From Isoetes taiwanensis (Eukaryota > Streptophyta > Lycopodiopsida > Isoetales > Isoetaceae), in NCBI GenBank assembly GCA_021234155.1, contig JAJEKV010000003.1, positions 11,036,413 through 11,100,412 of the forward strand: a stretch of 64,000 nt of DNA. Reading direction: 5' to 3'. A program made the translations under genes and the position numbers. Every line of letters starts with the position of its first letter. Within the stretch, counting starts at the first letter, position 1. Under the pieces are notes generated by a model that saw only the letters and a list, made by a program, of their open reading frames with translations, was not told where the DNA came from and did no database searches. Below are positions 56,855-64,000 of this stretch, piece after piece.

Positions 56855-59526
56855 TTATCTACCCTCATACAATGATATAGCATGGAGGTTGCTCATGGCT
56901 TTGTCCATCTCCCTTTTTGGGATCTTGTGTGTGTTGTCCTTTGCAGTGTGAGAACCTGGATATGACCATACCACACACTCCACCAATTCCCTCCTTTGAG
57001 GATCAGCATAATTTGCCCTCCACTTCTTCTCCCAGCAATCGGTGTATTGCTCCTTCAAGTTGCCCTTCTTGTGTCTCCCAATGGGCTCCCAATATTGAAT
57101 TTGGAATCCGGGGACGCAACTCCTCTCCATCGAGCATAGTGGTGGTTACATCGAGAGAGTGCCACCCCTAACCATATTGGACCAGTCCTCATCATCGGGC
57201 CTTACTAGCACAAAGTATCCTTCCTTGATGTCCTCAAAGGGATCCCACTCAGGAAGATCAAACCACTTCGGCTTTGAGGCCTTACTTCCCACAAACCACT
57301 TGGAACCCTTGTTAGGACCCAAGTGAACATTCTTAGATGTGCTTGCTCCTTGAGAACCCTCCCATCTTGACTCTGGCAAGAACCCGTCTCTTAGCTTCCT
57401 CCCACATGGTTGTTCAGTTTCTAAGCATGTCACAACTTTCTCCCAGTACTTGATTAGGGAGTCCATTTGATTTTTCTTAAGAGTGGAGGTGTGCTTTCCA
57501 TTTCGAACATCATCCCAGTGCGTTATGTAATCCTTGATGCCCTTCACTAGTTGGCTAGAGTCTTTGACAGTCTTGAAGGGAGGTAGTGGTTTTGGCTGCC
57601 CTTTAGGAATGAGAACTTCACCAGCAGCACCCCTTTGCCACAACTCGATTCCTTGTACAGGCATCCACAACTTGTCACCTGGTCTCCACTTATATTGCAT
57701 GATTGGTATTCCATCCCTAACCCAAAACTTGAACTGAAGTGGCTTAGTGTGTCCTGTCAACTGGTCCTTACCATCTAGCAAGTATCCCTCTACAAATGAT
57801 TTCCAATCTGCAACCTCATCCATCAAGAAAGCCATTGGGTTGGGGTCAATGCAGCTCTCAAACACATCCATTAGTTCAGGGAGACTAGTCACGTTTTCTC
57901 TCTTGAGCTTGGTGGAGAAAGTTCCAAAGAATCCATCTATATCATCATGCGTATGCCCAACCATCATGAATCCCACTTTCACAACTTTGAATACTCCCCT
58001 TCTAACTGTCAAGTATGATTGCCCCCAAACATCCATCTATTCTTGTTTTCTTTCCAACAGTTGTCCAATTGAACACATAACTCCTCGGTGCAAAGTGGTT
58101 TCTCAAGTAAGGGAAATCATCCCAAGTCCTCCTTGATTCACTAGACACCTTGGATGTGAGCTTTTTATCTGCCTTTGGTAACAAAGCGGTTGATCATCCA
58201 TCAAAGCCTCAAAAATGGGTCTTTGAAGGGGAATACCTCCTCCCTTCTATCGATCCTTTCTCTAGTGTTCTCAAGCACTTGAAAATAGAGCTCACATGGA
58301 AGTTTGGATCATCCCTCCATAGATCTAGCACAAAATGACCATATGTTCCAGTTCCATGACCATGTGTTAAGACACCCGCCAGACTTACTTTCATCTGAAA
58401 AGCGTTTTGACAACGCTTGGGTAAAGGATCTAGCTTTGGCAAGAAAGTCTTGTGTTGGTCCATCTTATCATGAATTATACACAAAAATTTGTCCGGCTGC
58501 ATCTCAGAAAATGTTCTCCACTTTGCCAATACAACCGTCTACATGATATTTGGTCCCTTTGGTGATCTGCAAATTGCTCCCTAATTGCCATTCTTTCTTT
58601 CTCTATTGCAGTTGATGCAAGTGTATCCTTGAGTTGAATGCAAGTGTTGCACTTTGAGAATGGCATGTGTTGCAGGACACTCACGTCTGAGAAGTGAGTG
58701 CTCCATAACTTGCTGAAATGTGATTGAGAAAGAGGCCTACCTCCAGTAGTTTCTAGGATGGAGTTGACCTCTTTAAGGCACTCCTTTTGGATATAGTGTT
58801 GTGGCAACACCCTTTGCACCACTCGCTTTGCACCGCTCGTTCACCTTCGACTTGTGGGGCATAGATTGAGACATGTATCTCACAAAGCTCTCAAGACCTG
58901 CAATGGCCTTGAGAGTATTTGCTCTAGGTTTCAAAGTGAGTGCATTACCATGTTGGAACAAACTGTGCCCTTTTCTAACCTGCTCCCAGTATCTGTAGAA
59001 TGAAGACTTGCTCACCCCAAGAATCCATTTCAATGCTCTCATACATACCCTCATGCCCCTCGATTGATATAGTAGCCTTCCTGTGTTTTCATCATAGCTG
59101 GAATTCTTACACAAGAAGTAGATGAAATTAATCCTATCTTTTTGAAGCTGTCCAATGTCTTTGGGACCTTATCTGCACGAGGTCATCCACACTGTACTGC
59201 ACTGTGCAATCTAGGTTGCAACACTCTTGTCCCCTAATTGCCTCTAGGTTTTCTTTGGTTGGGGCCATACTTTCCATCCTTTCTAAATATTTGTCACTTC
59301 TAGGCCTCTTGGGCACCCTTGGCTGCCTTTTATGAAAAACATAACGTCTCTTCCTAGTGATCAAAGGATGCTCATCGACCACCAAATCTTCCACATGGCC
59401 TTGAGTGGGTCTTGGGGTATGTAGTTGAGTAGGGGATTCCAGACTATCACCATTCTTGTGTGTAATATATCTAATTGGCCATCTCAACTGACTTTGGGAC
59501 TCCAGCAACCCAGAGCACCAATGCAA
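56855..59526 (-). pseudogene. DUF7869-like protein, broken into seven frames
   Basis: Consecutive minus-strand frames (59526-59134, 59114-58773, 58822-58475, 58529-58209, 58184-58002, 58036-57146, 57130-56855) are colinear pieces of one ~850-residue protein. Visible blocks are GQECCNLDCTVQYSVDDL (Cys cluster), INFIYFLCKNSSYD, GVSKSSFYRYWEQVRKG, FSKCNTCIQLKDTL, CIIHDKMDQHKTFLPKL, GVLTHGHGTGTYGHFVLDLW and VGFMMVGHTHDDIDGFFGTF. The D-K-M-D-Q, G-H-G and V-G-H-T-H-x-D-I-D signatures are those of the DUF7869 family, often considered transposase-derived. One-base shifts separate the frames. No terminal repeats were identified. Confidence 0.72.
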
Positions 59527-59805
59527 TCACTAGAGCTTCCACGGGACATAATTGTATCAACTTCGATAAGAAGCTTCACAATGCCAACTCCAAGATGATC
59601 ATCTCCCACCTTTCATCATTCACACTATCAAAGGATCAACTGCAGCTTATTATGCCCTCTGCAAATACCGTCTCGTTGCAAGGGTGCAACAACAAGCAAC
59701 CCATCTTCCTCCATTGGAGCCTAGGGCAATGGCACATCGCTGGACTTCCTTGGCTCCATTTTACTCATCTCACATGCTCCCTGAATGAAAAAGCACACAT
59801 TAAAA
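59527..59805. other. 5' flank of the DUF7869-like pseudogene
   Basis: Plus-strand frame 59475-59813 includes DKKLHNANSKMIISHLSSFT and FLHWSLGQWHIAGLP, vaguely Copia gag-like, but too short to call. Confidence 0.3.
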
Positions 59806-60040
59806 CCATATAGCCCCAAACACCACAAATATGACCATATAAACCATATAAAACCATACAAACATATTAAATATAAACCATACAACCGTATATAACCACC
59901 AAAATCATATAACCATATTAAACCATACAACCATATTCAATGTAAACCATATGTAAACATTAAAACCACATATAACCATTGAAACTATATAACCATATTA
60001 AATACACAACATAACACAACATATATAAACATACAACATA
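59806..60040. repeat. AT-rich minisatellite, CCATATAA units
   Basis: About 20 diverged units of 10-13 bp with the pattern (A)AACCATATAACCATATT. Probably replication slippage. Confidence 0.9.
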
Positions 60041-60652
60041 ACCTTTAATATCTTGTCATGGCCACGTGTAAGCCTCTCTCGAGGCGATAGGATGGCCATG
60101 TCAAGAACTCCCGCTTGCCCGTCCCACGTCACGGAGGGCATGGCCCACACGTGACAGATCCTTATTATTGCACTTTTACGAGGTTCGAGGGTGCAGCCAG
60201 AATTAACTGCACCCTCTTCCTCTCCCCACCCGACCATTCTTCCTCCCCTGTTTTCTCTGATCACTCTTCGCTCTCTGTTTTCCTTAAAGCCGGGTTTTCC
60301 CCATCAGGCGATCGAGCGGCAAGCCATTCCAAGGCCATCATATGACAGGCAGCTTGGTCGACGGATCGGGGCAGCGCATCCAACACCGAAGTTTTAGCGC
60401 TTGATTGAGTGTTCGAGCGGGGCTTCGCTGAGAAGAAAGTGAGGTTCTTCTCTGTAAGTTTTAGGCTTTTTCTTTGCTTCTTTTTAGTTTTCTGTAAGTC
60501 CTTTAATGCATTTTTACTTATATTACATTTGTTTCTTGGTCTTATTTTTGCTCTTATATTTTTACTTATATTTTTCTTTGCTCTTATTATTGCACGATAC
60601 AATTTCCAGCCCGACAAATCCTTATTCACGCTTTTAACACTTTTGTAGCCAC
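60041..60652. other. no gene; possible promoter and leader of the next small gene
   Basis: GC-richer stretch (60060-60420) followed by T-rich sequence. Nothing recognisable. Confidence 0.35.
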
Positions 60653-61002
60653 ATGGAATCGAAGACGGGAGCTTCCTCCTCATCCAACAAAATCTTCCGG
60701 TATGTTTTTGTAATATCATACCCTTTTTAATCTTATTTGTCTCTCTTTGTTCTATGTTTTCTCATTAATCTCATTAATCTCTCACATTATCTGTTTTCCT
60801 TTTGTATTGTTTTACTGTTTTGTTATCTTTTTCTTAGTTGTTGTTGAATTGAATACATTGCCGCAGGGCACAAGTGAGAATAGTGGTAAGAGTAGTAGCA
60901 AGCAACCGAGATAGAAATCATCAGAGACAGGTGTTAGGAAGTAAGATATTGCAGAGCATTAACAGAACATTACTAGGAATGATTCACAAAAGAAATTGCT
61001 AA
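60653..61002 (+). CDS. possible two-exon small gene, unknown
   Basis: Exon 1 (60653-60699) encodes MESKTGASSSSNKIF and ends at a GTATGT donor. Exon 2 (60867-61002) begins after TTGCCGCAG and in the joined frame gives RAQVRIVVRVVASNRDRNHQ and further residues to a TAA, 60 residues in all. Alternatively the second exon in its other frame (GTSENSGKSSSKQPR) ends the protein early. Splice signals are good, but there is no similarity I recognise. Confidence 0.25.
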
Positions 61003-61139
61003 ACTGTCTATGAATGTTTAATAACAGAACATAACTAGGAATCTTTTTTCCTAACTATCAACTAAGAATAGGAATTGCTTCACAGAATCTGCAATTCTAA
61101 CGAGATATCCTCCCTTTGCGGGAGAGATGCGAGAGGGGG

Positions 61140-62600
61140 ATCGGCTTTCTCGTGGCGAGTTGAGAATACCTCGGCTTGCCAACAATCCGGGGAAGTCTGA
61201 GGCCTTCTTCTCGACTCGCAGTCGAGAATTTCTCGACTCGCGAGGCGAGAAGAGGGAATGTACACTCTGGATTGTTGGCTGGTTGAGGAATTCTCGACTC
61301 GCGAGTCGAGATTGCACACAGCTACCCAACGTCTTCACATTCTTTTCCAGCCTGCTGCAGCCTTCACATTCTTTTCCAGCCTGCTGCAGCCTTCTCGACT
61401 CGTGAGTCGAGAATGTGATACCCTGTCAATGGCCCTTTGTGCGGTCGCAGGTGCCTCCACCCAGTCCGAGCCGCTCTCCTTCGAACCATCATCGAATATT
61501 GCGAAGGGAGGGACGGACTGGGTGTGGAGGCCTCCCAATAAAACCACGAGGGTGCTGGCTGCTTTCTCGACTCGTGAGTCGAGAAAACGCAGGCTCTAGT
61601 GCATTCTACAGGTGCCTGCAGACAGTCTTAACCACTCTCCTTCAAACTATCTTGCTCGGATATTGCGAAGGGAAGTGGTTTTGACTGTCTGCAGGCCAAC
61701 TCTTAGCAAGCCAATTCTCCTGTGTATGGTCGCAGTGGCCTCTACCCAGTCAGAGACCGTCTCCTTCGAAACATCTTCGTCGAATATTGCGAAGGGGATG
61801 GGCTCGGACTGGGTGGAGGCCTCTACTACTAACCACAGGGAAACCACGGAGCTTGCTGTCTGCATTCTCGGCTCGCGAGTCGAGAATGCCTTATCCAGCC
61901 GGCACTCCATGTGTACTATCTGGAGTTCTCGATGGCTAAGGCATTCTCGACTTGCGAGTCGAGAATGTAGACAGGAAGCCAACACTTGCATTCTCGAGAA
62001 TCCCTTAGCCAGCCAATTCTCCTGTGTATGGTCGCAGTGGCCTCGACCCAGTCAGAGCCACTCTCCTTCGAACCATCTTCGTCGAATATTGCGAAGGGGA
62101 GGGGCTCGGACTGGGTGGAGGCCTCTACAACTAACCACAGGGAAACCACAGAGCTTGCTGTCTGCATTCTCGACTCGCGAGTCGGGAATGCCTCAACCAG
62201 CCAGCACCACATGTGTACCATCTGGAGTTCTCGATGGCTAACGCATTCTCGACTTGCGAGTCGAGAATGCAGAGAGGAAGCCAAGGCTTGCATTCTCGAC
62301 TCGCAAGTCGAGAACCCCTTAGCCCGATCCCACCTGCATTCTCCAGGTGCCTGCAGACAGTCTGAGCCACTCTCCTTCAAACTATATTGCTCGAATATTG
62401 CGAAGGGAAGTGGCCCTGACTGTGTGCAGGCATTTGGGTCTTAGCACAGGTCTCTACAACTAAGCACTCTGTATTCTCCTGTCTTTAGTCCCAAGTGCCT
62501 CTAGCCTGTCCGAGCCACTCTCCTTCGAACCATCTTCCCCGAATATTGCGAAGAGGAGTGGTTCCGACTGGGTAGAGGCCTCTCCGACTAACCACAGGAG
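61140..62600. repeat. hairpin/palindrome array, copy B (six hairpins, ~9 palindromes)
   Basis: Six ~85-bp imperfect inverted repeats lie at about 61450-61532, 61611-61697, 61735-61822, 62037-62124, 62346-62431 and 62493-62580. A typical one has arms with CCAGTCxGAGCCACTCTCC and GGGGAGTGGCTCGGACTGGG around a loop containing TCGAATATTGCGAA. Between them are palindromes with core CTCGACTCGCGAGTCGAG (for example 61290-61313, 61391, 61565, 61865, 61942, 62165, 62244, 62289). A ~302-bp higher-order unit is duplicated (about 61711-62012 and 62013-62315). The array is 3' of gene 1. Confidence 0.92.
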
Positions 62601-62729
62601 GATGCATTTGAACCGCATCTCCTGGGCCTTAGACCTAGCCTGATCTATATACAACATTCCAAGAAAAAATACACCTAAAACGGAACTGTTCAAGTTTACC
62701 CCCGATTCATTGTTTCCGTGCCGAGCATC

Positions 62730-63174
62730 TCTCAACCCAGAGAGTAATTCATCTCTCGAAGCTGAGAAATGCTCGACAAGGAAACAATAAATCCGTCGAG
62801 CTTATGAGCAGTTCCATGATCTAAACACAGACGGCATGTTCTATACAAAATAACACAGGCATCTCTGAAACTCACCTCTTCACGCAGTAATTCCTTGGGC
62901 CATTGTATCACAGATCCCGCAGCCTCTCCGAGAGTCTTTGCTTCTTCTGTCGGTCTCATCAAGAGTGCATTCGCATCTAATACTTGTATCAATGCGATTC
63001 TCGTGTATCCCCGTTCCATGGCGCAGCTAGAGTTCCCGTGTCTGGCAGCTCCTCTCCGCTTCCTACCTTAGCTCCGTGCTCATCGATCAAATCAACTGCT
63101 TGCAATAACACACACGATCAGAAAAAATACACAGAGCAAGGCGCTGCGAGGAGCTTACCGCGTCGCGGCGCCAT
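62730..63174 (-). pseudogene. module gene 1, DUF8039-like domain, copy B
   Basis: Exon 1 (63159-63174, MAPRR) ends at GTAAGC. Exon 2 (63095-62876) encodes VDLIDEHGAKVGSGEELPDT, a one-base deletion near 63030, then MERGYTRIALIQVLDANALL and RPTEEAKTLGEAAGSVIQWP. Exon 3 starts at 62840 and has a TAA (WNCS-stop) where copy A reads WNCSEAH. It then remains open and similar to A (CFLVEHFSASRDELL). The frameshift and the stop disable this copy, but intron positions equal those of copy A. Confidence 0.7.
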
Positions 63175-63484
63175 TCCGGAAGTCACTTACAGTCGATGCT
63201 CGCCTCCCAACTCAAAGTCGCCAATGCCGCAATGAAGATAATCTACACTCCGCTCACTAAGTCCCTGGATGTGATTCAATTTCGAAATGGTGTTTGGGCG
63301 TGCTAAAGCCGACCGTGCTGTACCCTTAGCCCGCTTTTTTTCTTAAATGATTTGCATGTCCTTAAATTCAAATTAAAGAACACGCCCGATCTTTTTTACG
63401 TGCAGTCCTAAAACCTACAACGCGCGGAGGAAACTTAATTTACAGAAGGGTTCGAGCAGGAAGAAGATGCGGGGGCATACAGAC
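63175..63484. promoter_or_regulatory. shared divergent spacer, copy B
   Basis: 310 bp between the start codons of the two divergent genes; aligns with 35689-35986, including GGCGTGTTCTTTAATTTGAA (minus sense). Likely bidirectional promoter. Confidence 0.5.
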
Positions 63485-63887
63485 ATGGCGACTCCGTCCA
63501 AGAAGCGAGGCGCTGGAACAGAAGCTGGTTCTAGCGGCAGCAAGAAGAAAAAGACAGGCGCTCCAGGTGAGCTCTGAGGTTTTTCTTTGGTCGGAATACC
63601 TTTACTGATCCATCCTTTGGTCTTGCAGCATTCACCGCGGACTCACTAGTGATCACTGGCCGAACTCCGTTCTTCGTCATCGAGGGACTAGAGACAGAGC
63701 TTCTTGACACACCAGCAGATTCTTGGTGGTATGTCGAGGTATCAGCAAGTGGGAAGGAGAAAGATCTGTTTCTCCACCAGAGGGACAAGAAGAGCTCCGG
63801 AGACAAGTACAAAAAGGTCGGTGTTGTGCTCTCCGTCTCAGCGCCCGGTCAAGCATCTAACATTTCATGTGGAGGACTGCCAGAAGA
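63485..63887 (+). CDS. module gene 2 (Lys/Ser-rich, unknown family), copy B, 3' cut off
   Basis: Exon 1 (63485-63566) encodes MATPSKKRGAGTEAGSSGSK and then KKKTGAP, a basic nuclear-localisation-like start, and ends at GTGAGC. Exon 2 (63629-63887) continues in phase: FTADSLVITGRTPFFVIEGL, WWYVEVSASGKEKDLFLHQR and a basic DKKSSGDKYKKVG. It ends at a GTAAGT donor (63888), and the next exon lies beyond the window. The frame is intact, unlike copy A. I do not recognise the family. Nuclear DNA- or chromatin-binding would fit the composition, but that is a guess. Confidence 0.6.
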
Positions 63888-64000
63888 GTAAGTTCTACCA
63901 CACGAAAAAATTATCAGTTTCAAATTATTCTCACTCTTCAATGAGCAAGGCGAAGGGCACCGAGAAAAGACCGGCGCCTTTAAATTGTCAGAACCTTGGG
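63888..64000 (+). other. intron of module gene 2, continuing past the window
   Basis: Begins with GTAAGTT. No acceptor followed by a plausible exon is seen before the window end. Confidence 0.4.

Larger units (their letters stand above)
61140..63887. mobile_element. module B: divergent gene pair plus hairpin/palindrome array
   Basis: Inverse-oriented paralogue of module A (35392-38175). From right to left it has gene 2 (+), a 310-bp divergent spacer, gene 1 (-), and the array. Exon boundaries, donor sequences (GTAAGC after a 16-bp first exon) and spacer blocks are shared with A. The module continues past the window on the right. Element ends are not seen. Confidence 0.7.

Noticed and set aside
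61140-62600. CRISPR-like array because of regularly recurring palindromic repeats
   Set aside because: The window is clearly plant nuclear DNA, the spacers are themselves repeated, and the units are hairpins of a different design.

Overview
This is a eukaryotic (land-plant) nuclear window made mostly of nested, decayed transposable elements. One complete host gene is visible: a protein phosphatase 2A catalytic subunit at 32012-34482 (+), six exons joining to 306 codons plus a stop. Relics of a SCARECROW-type GRAS regulator, a BAHD acyltransferase and a plant chromovirus also point to a vascular plant. An HSPA12-like Hsp70 relic, low gene density and abundant long LINEs make a fern or another non-seed vascular plant plausible, but that is inference and the species is not shown by the sequence.

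Left third (1-24.7 kb). A LINE reverse-transcriptase relic lies at 1996-2515 (-). A Ty3/gypsy chromovirus lies on the minus strand at 4587-12165 (gag, protease, RT, RNase H, integrase, chromodomain). It is split by a 2,873-bp insertion (6511-9383) with a 5-bp direct repeat; the insertion holds a foldback repeat and an HSPA12-like Hsp70 pseudogene. Then come a ~500-codon pseudogene of unknown family (12379-13888, -) and three ~70-bp GC-rich repeats (14181-14530). Next is a histone-H3-like gene (-) cut in two (14724-14973 and 22033-22836) by a nearly full-length L1-type LINE (14974-22032) flanked by a 16-bp target-site duplication.

Middle (24.7-39.7 kb). This part is sparse: an unknown gene fragment (24047-24667, -), a BAHD acyltransferase relic (28851-29240, -), the PP2A gene, and then module A (35392-38175).

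Right third (39.7-64 kb). A SCR-type GRAS pseudogene (-) is split (39700-40295 and 46276-46873) by a second LINE (40296-46275, +), which itself carries a 532-bp foldback element. Then follow a ~3-kb sequence with 25-bp terminal inverted repeats, more LINE pieces and microsatellites, a gag-only ORF (55712-56671, +), a DUF7869-like pseudogene (56855-59526, -), and module B (61140-63887).

The most unusual system is the module present twice in opposite orientation (A 35392-38175; B 61140-63887). Each copy has two divergent genes sharing a ~300-bp intergenic region: a three-exon gene with a DUF8039-like domain, and a Lys/Ser-rich gene of unknown family. Downstream of the first gene is an array of ~85-bp hairpins interspersed with copies of a palindrome with core CTCGACTCGCGAGTCGAG. 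Hairpin arms vary between copies while staying self-complementary. This may be an undescribed transposon family with structured subterminal repeats, or a source of small RNA.
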